Assembly: GCA_963792075.1 (NCBI GenBank)
Contig: CAWBUW010000007.1
Span: forward strand, 744,001-808,000
Length of the DNA stretch: 64,000 nt
Reading direction: 5' to 3'
Source: CAWBUW01 sp963792075
Lineage (GTDB): Bacteria > Chloroflexota > Anaerolineae > Anaerolineales > UBA4823
Numbering within the stretch: position 1 is the stretch's first letter; the number at the start of each line of letters is the position of its first letter. Below the pieces are notes generated by a model, which searched no databases, was not told the origin of the DNA, and was given only the letters and a program-made list of their open reading frames with translations. Below are positions 46,254-54,723 of this stretch, one piece after another. A program made the translations under genes and the position numbers.

Positions 46254-47408
46254 ATGCGCGAAGTGGCAATCATCGGGATCGGCCAAACCCCGGTTGACGA
46301 ACAATGGGACCTTTCCTTGAAAGAAATCGCTGGACAGGCAGTCCTGGGTGCAATGCAAGATGCGGGGCGCAATACCGTTGAAGGATTATTTGTCGGGAAT
46401 ATGCTCTCTGGGATTATCAGCCGCCAGGAAAACATCGGCGCGTTGATCGCGGATTGGATGGGCATGGTAGGCATCGAGGCTTGCAAAGTTGAGGCGGCTT
46501 GCGGCTCCGGTGCGGCGGCTTTGCGCGCAGGCCTGATGGCAGTTGCTTCGGGAATGATGGACAGTGTGGTCGTTGTGGGCGTCGAAAAAATGACTGAATG
46601 CTTGCCCGTGGAAACCACGGCGGCCTTGGCGACCGCCGCAGATGCGGATTATGAAGGTGCACAAGGCCTGTCTTTTGTGGCCCTCAATGCCCTGGTCATG
46701 CGCCGTTACCTGCATGTATACAAATGGAACCACACGGACTTCGCTAATTTTTCGATCAATTCACATGCGAATGCGATGCACAATCCATACGCACGGTTGC
46801 ATGAACGGATCACCCCCGAAGCGTATAACAAAGCTCGCATGGTAGCCGCCCCGATCAATCTCCTGGATGCTTCCCCCACCGGAGATGGCGCTGCGGCGGT
46901 GTACATTGTTCCGGCCCAATCTATTCGGGCAGGCAATAAGCCGCGTATCATCATCGCCGGGTCTGCCTCTGCCACAGATACGCTCGCAGTGCACAGCCGT
47001 AAAGATCCGCTCTGGCTCAGTGCAGCGGAGAAATCTTCTCGCAGTGCATATACGCAGGCGGGTGTATCTCCCCAGGAGATCAGCTTTTTTGAGCTGCACG
47101 ATGCCTTTTCTATTATGTCTGCGCTCTCTCTCGAGGCTTGTGGCTTTGCTGAACGTGGGCAGGGGCCTCGTCTCGCGCTGGAGGGTACGATCTTCTCCGG
47201 TGGGCGCTTGCCGATCACCACGCGCGGCGGTTTGAAAGCGCGCGGCCATCCCGTTGGTGCAACGGGGGTATATCAAATCGTCGAAGTGGTCCAACAGTTG
47301 CGTGGTGAAGCAGTTGGTACACAGGTGCCAGATGCGCGTATAGGGATGGCGCAAAATATAGGTGGATCAGGCGCTACGATCATCACACACATACTAAAAG
47401 TGCTATAA
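46254..47408 (+). CDS. Thiolase family protein, SCP-x/HMG-synthase-like (384 aa)
   Basis: A thiolase-fold acyltransferase that forms or cleaves acyl-CoA carbon bonds. The nucleophile Cys83 is in EAACGSGAAAL. The second-half motifs are FELHDAFSI and GGLKARGHPVGATG, carrying the active-site histidine. The length and sequence suit the SCP-x-type thiolase group, which in many bacteria and archaea pairs with a DUF35 OB-fold partner. That partner is absent here. It is followed by hypA after only 8 bp, an unusual association. Confidence 0.87.
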   Translation: MREVAIIGIGQTPVDEQWDLSLKEIAGQAVLGAMQDAGRNTVEGLFVGNMLSGIISRQENIGALIADWMGMVGIEACKVEAACGSGAAALRAGLMAVASGMMDSVVVVGVEKMTECLPVETTAALATAADADYEGAQGLSFVALNALVMRRYLHVYKWNHTDFANFSINSHANAMHNPYARLHERITPEAYNKARMVAAPINLLDASPTGDGAAAVYIVPAQSIRAGNKPRIIIAGSASATDTLAVHSRKDPLWLSAAEKSSRSAYTQAGVSPQEISFFELHDAFSIMSALSLEACGFAERGQGPRLALEGTIFSGGRLPITTRGGLKARGHPVGATGVYQIVEVVQQLRGEAVGTQVPDARIGMAQNIGGSGATIITHILKVL

Positions 47409-47416
47409 TCTTTCAG

Positions 47417-47761
47417 ATGCACGAATTGTCTGTCACCGAGAGCCTCCTGGAAATCGCCTTACGCCATGCTCGCCAGGCCCAGGCCAGCCAGGTGACCGCT
47501 TTGCATCTCGTCGTCGGGCAGTTGGCTTCGATTGTGGATGATTCAGTCCAATTCTATTGGGATTTCGTCTCCAAAGATACGCTTGCTGAAGGTGCGAAAT
47601 TGCATTTTCGCCGCATCCCCGCAGAATTGGAATGCCAGGCATGCCACCATGGTTATCCGTTGACTGGCAGTGCGTTAGTTTGCCCGGCTTGTGGAGCTTC
47701 CCAGGTAAAAATCCTGGCTGGGGAAGAGTTCTATTTGGAATCCATCGAAATAGAGACTTGA
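47417..47761 (+). CDS. hypA: HypA, nickel metallochaperone for hydrogenase maturation
   Basis: A 114-residue protein that delivers nickel to [NiFe]-hydrogenase. The nickel-binding N-terminus MHELSVTESL is intact, and the zinc site has two CxxC pairs (CQACH and CPACG). The family length is exact. It overlaps the hypB start as TGATG. No hydrogenase structural gene nor hypC-F is in the window. HypA/HypB can also serve urease or carbon-monoxide dehydrogenase-type enzymes. Confidence 0.94.
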   Translation: MHELSVTESLLEIALRHARQAQASQVTALHLVVGQLASIVDDSVQFYWDFVSKDTLAEGAKLHFRRIPAELECQACHHGYPLTGSALVCPACGASQVKILAGEEFYLESIEIET

Positions 47762-48426
47762 TGAGCAAACGTTTTACCATCGTTGAAAACATTCTCTCTG
47801 CCAATGATCGCCTGGCGGCTGAGAACCGCGCCACCCTGGACGCTGCCAGGGTGTTTTCAATCAACTTAATGGCTTCACCTGGCGCGGGTAAAACATCGCT
47901 CATCGAGCGTACAGTCAAGGGACTCTCCGGTCGCCTACACCTGGGTGTGATTGATGGCGACATCGCCACCAGCCTGGATGCTGATCGGGCTGCCGCGGCC
48001 GGCGCATTGGCTTTGCAGATCAATACGGGTGGGGAATGCCACCTGGATGCGGTCATGCTGCACCAGGCCCTTCCCGACCTGGATCTGGACCAGATTGAGT
48101 TGCTTATTGTTGAAAACGTGGGCAACCTGATCTGCCCTGCCAGCTTCAAGCTGGGCACGCACAAAAATGTCCTCGTTGCCTCTACGCCTGAAGGGGACGA
48201 TAAGCCATACAAGTATCCTGGCACCTATCGCGGCGTCGATGCCCTGGTGATCAATAAGATCGACTTGTTGCCATACATCACATTTGATATGGATAATTTC
48301 CGCCGCGGCGTAGAAACTCTCAACCCAGGCGTGATTACTTTCCCGTTATCTTGTCGTACGGGTGAAGGCTTGGATGTTTGGATGGATTGGTTGTTTAATC
48401 AGGTAGTTGCGTTTCGCATTTTTTGA
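47761..48426 (+). CDS. hypB: HypB, GTPase for nickel insertion into hydrogenase
   Basis: A 221-residue SIMIBI-class GTPase. The P-loop is MASPGAGKTSL, the metal-binding Cys-His pair at the dimer interface is in GGECHLDA, the switch region is ENVGNLICPA, and the base-recognition motif is NKIDLLPY. The N-terminal CxxCGC nickel site and the histidine-rich stretch of some HypB proteins are absent, so it lacks nickel storage. ATG 47761 is the start; the frame stays open upstream into hypA, but that is an overlap shadow. Confidence 0.94.
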   Translation: MSKRFTIVENILSANDRLAAENRATLDAARVFSINLMASPGAGKTSLIERTVKGLSGRLHLGVIDGDIATSLDADRAAAAGALALQINTGGECHLDAVMLHQALPDLDLDQIELLIVENVGNLICPASFKLGTHKNVLVASTPEGDDKPYKYPGTYRGVDALVINKIDLLPYITFDMDNFRRGVETLNPGVITFPLSCRTGEGLDVWMDWLFNQVVAFRIF

Positions 48427-48478
48427 GTGTTATTATGGCTATGCGCAATATACCCTCGACGCAAATCCCGCCTTCGAT

Positions 48479-50935
48479 CTAGACGCGCCGCTGGACGATC
48501 CCGTTAATGTCCATTTCCTGCTGTCCGTCCACCTGTACCGCCGCGTCGTCAATCTTGCGGCAGATCTGGCGGATCCCCTGCAGAGCCTGGGCATATTGAA
48601 TCAATCCCCGTACGTAACGACGTTTCAATGCTTCATAATCGCGGTTGATTTCTTCGATCAGGTTTTGCACCCCACTTTGCACGGTCCGGTTGGATGCATT
48701 TTGCGCTGCCTGGCGCTGCCACATCTTCTTGGACTCTTCTAACCTTTTATCGAATTCACGCACCCGGCCTTGTTCTTGCTGCGCGGTCTCAAGCAAGCGA
48801 CTTAGCTGCCCATCGGCCGCCTGGTAACGTTCCGCCAGGTCACTCAGTTTGGCTACAACCTGAATTGCCTTGAGCGGCTCCTGCTGCAAAGAATTCCAGC
48901 GCTGTTCCAGTGTTTGCAATTGCAGTCTTTCGTTGGACAGGCGTTGGGTACACGGCGGCCAGGTCAATTCTTCCGCTGCAATCGATTCCGCGCGTGTAAA
49001 ACGGTCCACGGCTGCCAGGCGGTGCTTCTCTGCTTTAGAGTACATATCCAACACCGTCCCACCGAACTCATCGATCCTCTGAAGATTAACCACACAGCTT
49101 TGCCATGCCTGGTTAAGCGACTTAAGCCGTTCAACTTGCGTGAGCATAACGTCCTCTGCTTGCATCAATTCCTTGCTCACCTGGAGAATTTCTGCCTGTT
49201 TGAGCAGCCGTACAGCCTCGGTGATGGCAGGCTCATCCATTTTGAGCCTGCTTTCCAGCACTTCGGTCTTTTCCGCCAGGCTTTCCTTGCGCGCCGCCAC
49301 TTCTTTTTCTAAAGAATCTGCCCAATGTGTCACCAATAGCTCTACACGTTGCAAGGCTGGAGCCGCTTTTGTCACTTTTCCATTCACGCTTCCCTGCTCT
49401 CGCTGGTCCAACTCGAGCAGGAGCTTCTCCAACAGAGCCGCGATTTGTTCAGGCTCGTTGCGTGCCAATCGCTTGAGAAAGGGGTTTGATCCGATCAGCG
49501 CGGATGCCTGCCCCACCAGTGCCCGCTTGCGCAAAAGCGCGTCCCGCAGCTTCTGTTCAGCATCCTGCAATTCGTCGAATTGCAGTTGTAGTAGTTCACT
49601 CTGCTGTCGCAGGGCGATTTGGGAGGTACTGACCTGTTCGGCTTGGCCAGCCAGTAGCCCCAGCGCCGATTCTCGCACAGGCTGGTTGGGATCCACTGCG
49701 ATCACCTGGCTCCACAGCGCTGAAAAACGTTTCAGATTCTCCTGCACCACCTGTGCCGGCTCGTCTCCCGAAAAGTTGGCCGGCGCGTATTGGGAAACCT
49801 TTTCGGAGAGCAAGATCGCCTCACCCAGCCAATCATCCTCCTGCTGTGAGACGATCTGGTCAAGCAGTACTGCCAGTTTGTTCTGCTGCTCGTTTACATC
49901 CTGCACATGCTCACCCAGTTCAGCGATTTTCGTGTGTAGAATGCCCAGGGCGGCTAAATCCGCTTTCAGTTGATCCAACGAGCGCTTCCGGATCACCGCC
50001 CCAACCGCGTCCAACTGCACTTGGAGGCGCGTCATTACAGCCCGTGTCTTTTCCCATTCAATGGGCAAATAAGTGTGTTCCTGAAGCTGCTTGTACGCAG
50101 TCGTCACCTGAAGGTATTCCCGGTTCACATCCCGGATCAGGCCCGCAAGCTGGGCATACTGCGCCTGGCAGGACTCCGCTTTTTCATGAAGTAGCCGGAC
50201 TGCCGGTTCTGCCGTCTTGATCACCCGATAGACGTGCGCAGTGGTTTCTTTATCCGCATTCGCCAACACGGAAGGCTCGTCATCTTGCAGGTAGACGATT
50301 GGTACTTGCGCCAGGAGCGTCTCTTCCCACTCACAGGTATCTTGCCAGGCCGAATCCAGCACCGGATCTTCGATGAGAGCTTCATGGCTCAATTCGAGAA
50401 ACATTTCTCCAGTTCGCCGCGCCTTCTCCAGGATCTCTCGACTGTGGCTTGCCATTTCCCAACCCAGCCGGTGCAGACGTTCAGCCGGCGCGACGAGTAT
50501 TTTGAGCTCTTCTTCCCCCGAAACGAGATCTGACTTCAGCAGCATTGTTTCCTGATCCAGACGGAACCATTCCAACGGTACTTTCAACCAATCTGCTCCT
50601 GTGGTGTGTGCGAGCGCATTCGCGCGCATATGCAGTTCCGCGTATCGCCGGTAAAGATCGGAAAGCGTATCTTCGAACCCCCTCAATCCCTGGATTAGAT
50701 AATCGACCAGTTCACCAAACGGTTCAGGGTCTTCCACTGAGAAAGTTTGCGCCTCTTTCTGCATTTCTCGTCCGGCTGATTGCATTGCCCGCAGCTCAGT
50801 CCGAAGCGTCACAAGGCGGCCCAGCGCATTGACACGCCAGTTACGTTGCAGCAAATAGATGAAGAATAGGCCCAATCCGATTGCGAAGGGGAGCAGCCCT
50901 AAAAAGGTCAGCCAGGGAGAGATTTGCTCAGACAC
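48479..50935 (-). CDS. Membrane-anchored coiled-coil protein, EzrA-like in shape (818 aa)
   Basis: One N-terminal transmembrane helix (about residues 8-28, FLGLLPFAIGLGLFFIYL) is followed by almost 790 residues of predicted helix rich in Q, E, L and A, with spectrin-like repeating segments and almost no glycine. The topology (short outside tip, one helix, long cytoplasmic coiled coil) is that of the cell-division regulator EzrA, but I see no decisive family motif. It may be a structural or septal protein. It faces hypB tail to tail across 52 bp. Function unknown. Confidence 0.72.
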   Translation of the reverse strand: MSEQISPWLTFLGLLPFAIGLGLFFIYLLQRNWRVNALGRLVTLRTELRAMQSAGREMQKEAQTFSVEDPEPFGELVDYLIQGLRGFEDTLSDLYRRYAELHMRANALAHTTGADWLKVPLEWFRLDQETMLLKSDLVSGEEELKILVAPAERLHRLGWEMASHSREILEKARRTGEMFLELSHEALIEDPVLDSAWQDTCEWEETLLAQVPIVYLQDDEPSVLANADKETTAHVYRVIKTAEPAVRLLHEKAESCQAQYAQLAGLIRDVNREYLQVTTAYKQLQEHTYLPIEWEKTRAVMTRLQVQLDAVGAVIRKRSLDQLKADLAALGILHTKIAELGEHVQDVNEQQNKLAVLLDQIVSQQEDDWLGEAILLSEKVSQYAPANFSGDEPAQVVQENLKRFSALWSQVIAVDPNQPVRESALGLLAGQAEQVSTSQIALRQQSELLQLQFDELQDAEQKLRDALLRKRALVGQASALIGSNPFLKRLARNEPEQIAALLEKLLLELDQREQGSVNGKVTKAAPALQRVELLVTHWADSLEKEVAARKESLAEKTEVLESRLKMDEPAITEAVRLLKQAEILQVSKELMQAEDVMLTQVERLKSLNQAWQSCVVNLQRIDEFGGTVLDMYSKAEKHRLAAVDRFTRAESIAAEELTWPPCTQRLSNERLQLQTLEQRWNSLQQEPLKAIQVVAKLSDLAERYQAADGQLSRLLETAQQEQGRVREFDKRLEESKKMWQRQAAQNASNRTVQSGVQNLIEEINRDYEALKRRYVRGLIQYAQALQGIRQICRKIDDAAVQVDGQQEMDINGIVQRRV

Positions 50936-50974
50936 ACAGCGCCTCTATACCGACCTGCATTTTTCCTCCTCGTG

Positions 50975-51718
50975 TTACCTGCTGATGATTGGCAGGTAAG
51001 CTTCATATTTGCCATTGAGATAAAATTCCCTGAAGTTGATTAACACCAGGTTGCTTTCGCATAAAGCGGATGTATCGAAATAAACATTTCCTGAAAGCTG
51101 GTTGCCATACGAATCATACACGGTAGCATACAAGGTCTGCGTGGAAGCGATAGACCGGTCTGAAAGCTTGAATTCATATCCGCCTGGCCCCAGTGTTGTA
51201 AAAGAACCGGTCAACGCGAAGAGGTTCACCTCTTGACCATCGAGTACACCTTGTACTAATACCACCAGGTCCAACAGTGGCTGGTTATTACGATCAAACA
51301 CCTGCCCTCCAACCCCCATCCAGGCACATTCTTTCTCTGCATGCATAAAAGCAGGCATGAAAGTAGGGCTGCCGGGCTCAACCACAAACCGGCTTGATAG
51401 GGGTTGGTCGACAATGATCCCTGAGGATGCTCCGGCATCAGGGAGATTGGCGGGTGTTTCAGGTGCAGCCGAAGTGTTGGCCACCGGCGGGTTAGGTGGA
51501 GCTTGCTTGTTCGAAGGTGGCAAGGGTGGGCCAGACTTCGTACTCGGCGCGGTCCCTTCTGTAGAGTTGCCGGAGACTACGGTTAGTGGGGCGAAGGAGG
51601 GGGCTTCACTGCCCTCCGTAGCCTTATCAGGAAGTTTATCTATAGAGAAAATCGAACAGCCCGCGAGCAATAGGATCAGCATAATCCCTAAAACAATGTG
51701 GGTTATTCGCATGCGCAC
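50975..51718 (-). CDS. Lipoprotein with Pro/Ser/Thr linker and beta-sandwich domain (247 aa)
   Basis: The signal peptide ends in a lipobox, LLLAGCSI, with the lipidated Cys at about residue 21. A low-complexity Pro/Ala/Ser linker (about 35-110) acts as a spacer. The C-terminal domain (about 125-247) has GVGGQVFDRNNQPLL and LSDRSIASTQTLYA, resembling a carboxypeptidase-regulatory-like beta sandwich. It is presumably exposed on the outer face of the membrane. No enzymatic motif is visible. It follows the coiled-coil gene's upstream end by 39 bp and points the same way. Confidence 0.75.
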   Translation of the reverse strand: MRMRITHIVLGIMLILLLAGCSIFSIDKLPDKATEGSEAPSFAPLTVVSGNSTEGTAPSTKSGPPLPPSNKQAPPNPPVANTSAAPETPANLPDAGASSGIIVDQPLSSRFVVEPGSPTFMPAFMHAEKECAWMGVGGQVFDRNNQPLLDLVVLVQGVLDGQEVNLFALTGSFTTLGPGGYEFKLSDRSIASTQTLYATVYDSYGNQLSGNVYFDTSALCESNLVLINFREFYLNGKYEAYLPIISR

Positions 51719-51772
51719 CTTCCTTATAGATAATTATACTTCCCACCCCACATCGTTGTATCCTGAATAACA

Positions 51773-51813
51773 CAGAACGTGGAGAGGATTCTTTCAAACC
51801 CGTCCACGTTCTG
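51773..51813. other. Stem-loop upstream of the lipoprotein gene
   Basis: An 11-bp perfect stem CAGAACGTGGA/TCCACGTTCTG (51773-51783 with 51803-51813) encloses a 19-base loop. No T run follows on the minus strand, so it is not a typical terminator. It could be a protein-binding or RNA-stability element between the DUF1540-like gene and the lipoprotein gene. Confidence 0.4.
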
Positions 51814-51900
51814 CTATGCTTATCCGGTCCGAACAGGCATCCCTATGGGAGTAGCCTGACTTCCGATCATTTATACTCCGGGAAGTGCAGTTAGTTGGAG

Positions 51901-52134
51901 CTAATACTCGTCATCGTCCTCGACCCAGAGCTCATCATCCTCTTCATCCACCTCGGCTTCTTCCCATTCTTCAACGTCTTCTTCCTGTTCTTCCCAATCT
52001 TCTTCAACTTCTGCATCGTCAGCTCGGGCATAAGTCATACAACCCATATCCGGATCAATTTCTACCGCTGCAGCGCCACAATAACCATCATCCAGGAAAA
52101 CACAATCAACGTAATGGCAGCGAATTCGGGGCAT
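51901..52134 (-). CDS. Small DUF1540-like cysteine protein with acidic tail (77 aa)
   Basis: The first 35 residues carry four cysteines in the DUF1540-like pattern CHYVDC, GYCGAA and GCMTY, which may bind a metal. The last 40 residues are almost only D, E, W and V (for example EEDWEEQEEDVEEWEE), an extremely acidic disordered tail. The ATG at 52134 is supported by AGGAGG a few bases upstream; an in-frame ATG at 52176 lacks one. Function unknown. Confidence 0.72.
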   Translation of the reverse strand: MPRIRCHYVDCVFLDDGYCGAAAVEIDPDMGCMTYARADDAEVEEDWEEQEEDVEEWEEAEVDEEDDELWVEDDDEY

Positions 52135-52248
52135 CTTTTCCTCCTCTGTTGTCGATTTTTGCGGCCGAAAAATCAAACGGTCTTAAGATTTTGAGCCAAA
52201 ATATAATTCTTGAACTTCCTCGCCAATCGGCAGAGATTTTACCACACA

Positions 52249-54504
52249 TCACCCAGGTTTCAAGCGTAGCGCTTCAACTACATTTGGCAGCGCCTCCATT
52301 CGAGTCAATACACGTGTCAACTGTTCCACATCTCGAACTTCGAGGATTAGATCTAATATTGCCATGTTAAACTTACTATCCTGGTTTAACCCCACCTTCA
52401 CTTGTCCCAAATTGATCCCCTCGTTAGAAACGAGCTTAGATACATCCAGCAGCAGCCCATCACGGTCAAAAGCTTTGACGCGGACTGAAACAGGGTAGGT
52501 ACGCTTGGGCTCACCCCAGGAGACCCGCACCAGCCTTTCCTTTTCCTTTAGTCGCAAGATATTCGGGCAATCCTGGCGATGGATGGTAGCCCCGCGACCA
52601 CGCGTAATATACCCGATGATATCATCCCCAGGCACCGGGTTACAGCATTTCGCCATCCCCGTCAGCAATCCCTTCAAGCCCAAGACTGTGATCGTATCGT
52701 GGCTCTGCAAGCCCGGCTCGCTGACCAGCCGCGTGCCAAACATCAGACCATCTTCATCTGACTCGCCAGCCATCATCACCGTGTCAATGCGGGTCAACGG
52801 GATATCATTACATCCAATAGCGACCAGCATGTCTTCGACCGAACGAAATTCCAACTGGTTGGCTAATTGTTCCTGCTTTACGTCCGACAATCCTAAGCGG
52901 CGGAATTCCTTTTCCAATAAATCCCGCCCCAGACGAATGTTTTCATCTCGTTCTTGTTTTGCAAACCAGTGTTTAATTTTGCTGCGCGCACGTTGGGTTT
53001 TTACCAACCCAAGGCTTGGGTTCAGCCAATCCCGGCTAGGGCCACCCCGTTTAGCCGTCAGTATATCGATTTGTTCGCCGGTCTTGAGCGCATAATCCAA
53101 CGAAACCAGCTTTCCGTTGGCCTTAGCCCCTCTACAGCGGTGACCAATATCCGTGTGGACGTGATAGGCAAAATCGATGGGGGTGGACCCAGCCGGCATG
53201 TCAATGACGTCACCCTTGGGTGTAAAAACATAGACCCGGTCTTCAAATACATCTGTTTTCAGGCTGTCCACAAATTCAGATGCGTCCCGCACATCCTGCT
53301 TCCAATCCATCAGCGATCGGAACCAAATGATACGCCTTTCAAATGCCTCATCCCGCCCGGTGCCCTCTTTGTAGCGCCAGTGGGCGGCAATCCCAAGTTC
53401 AGCGTTTTGGTGCATTTCATTCGTGCGGATTTGCACTTCCAACGTGCGCCCGTCATCAAATACAACTGCTGTATGCAGCGATTGGTAAAAATTGTCTTTC
53501 GGCACGGCAATATAATCGTCGAACTGGCCTGGGATGGGTCGCCAATGCGTGTGGATCACACCCAACATAATATAGCAGGCGGGGATATCCGGCACGACAA
53601 TCCGTACACCCCGTACATCGTGCACCAGGTCAAAGGGAACCCCTTTGCGCACCATCTTCCGATAAATTGAATAAATATGTTTCGGCCGCCCGGAAATTTC
53701 TGCTCGGATGCCGGCTTGCGCAGCGAGGTTTTGCAGCCGGATCGTGATCTCACGCATCTCGCGATCACGATCCACACGCCGTTCGGCCAGGTTCTCTGCA
53801 ATTTCCTTATATTTTTCCGGGTTGATATAGCGGAAAGACAGATCTTCCAACTCCCACTTAATCTGCCAGATACCCAGGCGGTTCGCCAGGGGCGCGAAAA
53901 TATCCATTGTCTCCTGGGCAATTCGCCGCCGCTTGCTCTCCGGCAGGTGCCCCAACGTGCGCATATTATGCAGACGGTCGGCTAGTTTGATCAGCACAAC
54001 ACGCACATCGTCGCCCATCGCCATGAAAGTTTTGCGCAGTGTTTCTGACACCAAATCGTAACGCCGGCTGCGTACGAATTGTTCAGCCTCTTCCTCTGCG
54101 TCGGGTAAACCGCGGCGTTCTGCCTCCAGGCGCTGAAGTTCTTCTTTCTCGGAGATTTTATCTAGTTGGTCCCCTCTCGATACACGCGGGAGCTGCGTCA
54201 GCTTGGTTACCCCATCCACCAGGCGAGCAATATCCTCTCCAAAATCTCGCTTGAGATCACCTAATGTGATCGGTGTGTCCTCAACCGTATCGTGCAGCAA
54301 ACCAGCCGCAATGACCTCTGGAGGTACGCGTAGTTCTGCCAGGATCATCGCCACGGAAAGGCAGTGATTGACATACGGTTCACCCGAGGCGCGTTTCTGC
54401 TCACGGTGCGCTTGCTCTGCCAGGTGGAATGCCCGTAAGATTAATTCTCGGTCAACAGGGGTATATGCTTCTGGAAGCGCCTGCATCAAATCATCAACAT
54501 GCAC
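52249..54504 (-). CDS. RSH family bifunctional (p)ppGpp synthetase/hydrolase
   Basis: It sets the alarmone level in the stringent response. The hydrolase domain (about 20-195) has the metal pair His71-Asp72 in LLHDTVEDT and LADRLHNMRT. The synthetase domain (about 235-355) has RGVRIVV and DNFYQSLHTAV. A TGS domain (about 390-455, YVFTPKGDVIDMPAGSTP) is next. A zinc-finger-like region (CCNPVPGDDIIGY, HRQDCPN) and a C-terminal ACT domain (about 680-751) complete the long RSH plan. Both catalytic halves look intact. Start is GTG 54504 with GAGG five bases upstream. A glutamate-rich insert of about 35 residues follows KLTQL in the hydrolase domain. Confidence 0.95.
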   Translation of the reverse strand: MHVDDLMQALPEAYTPVDRELILRAFHLAEQAHREQKRASGEPYVNHCLSVAMILAELRVPPEVIAAGLLHDTVEDTPITLGDLKRDFGEDIARLVDGVTKLTQLPRVSRGDQLDKISEKEELQRLEAERRGLPDAEEEAEQFVRSRRYDLVSETLRKTFMAMGDDVRVVLIKLADRLHNMRTLGHLPESKRRRIAQETMDIFAPLANRLGIWQIKWELEDLSFRYINPEKYKEIAENLAERRVDRDREMREITIRLQNLAAQAGIRAEISGRPKHIYSIYRKMVRKGVPFDLVHDVRGVRIVVPDIPACYIMLGVIHTHWRPIPGQFDDYIAVPKDNFYQSLHTAVVFDDGRTLEVQIRTNEMHQNAELGIAAHWRYKEGTGRDEAFERRIIWFRSLMDWKQDVRDASEFVDSLKTDVFEDRVYVFTPKGDVIDMPAGSTPIDFAYHVHTDIGHRCRGAKANGKLVSLDYALKTGEQIDILTAKRGGPSRDWLNPSLGLVKTQRARSKIKHWFAKQERDENIRLGRDLLEKEFRRLGLSDVKQEQLANQLEFRSVEDMLVAIGCNDIPLTRIDTVMMAGESDEDGLMFGTRLVSEPGLQSHDTITVLGLKGLLTGMAKCCNPVPGDDIIGYITRGRGATIHRQDCPNILRLKEKERLVRVSWGEPKRTYPVSVRVKAFDRDGLLLDVSKLVSNEGINLGQVKVGLNQDSKFNMAILDLILEVRDVEQLTRVLTRMEALPNVVEALRLKPG

Positions 54505-54593
54505 AGCTACCTCTTATTGCGCCATCCATCGATTCGAATCCAATTTCACCCTCTGGAATGAGACGATAGTATACCACAAGGGGGTTTAAAAAT

Positions 54594-54648
54594 AAAATTG
54601 GGGGTGTGGTCAACAGCGCTGTGCGCTGTCGACCACACCCCCAATTTT
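54594..54648. repeat. Long palindromic hairpin (25 of 26 bp)
   Basis: Arms 54594-54619 and 54623-54648 pair at 25 of 26 positions around the loop TGT. Arms start AAAATTGGGGGTGTGGTC. The GGGGGTGT core resembles the second hairpin at 29990-30030, so it may belong to the same repeat family. It sits between the divergent RSH and sugar-permease genes and could end transcription from either side, but the A/T runs are short. Confidence 0.7.
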
Positions 54649-54664
54649 CACGCATCTATTAATT

Positions 54665-54692
54665 TTGGGAATCCGAAAAAGTGATTTATAAT
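54665..54692 (+). promoter_or_regulatory. Probable promoter of the sugar ABC transporter operon
   Basis: TTGGGA (54665-54670) and TATAAT (54687-54692) are 16 bp apart, just after the hairpin. The ribosome site AGGAGG and the TTG start follow 20-30 bp later. Confidence 0.6.
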
Positions 54693-54723
54693 ACCTTTGT
54701 AATTTCTACTAGGAGGCTTTCCT

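Noticed and set aside
46706..47354. Antisense open frames opposite the thiolase gene
   Set aside because: They are shadow frames in a GC-rich conserved gene; no ribosome sites or motifs.
47632..47760. N-terminal extension of HypB
   Set aside because: The frame is open only because it overlaps hypA. The ATG at 47761 gives the normal HypB start and a TGATG junction.
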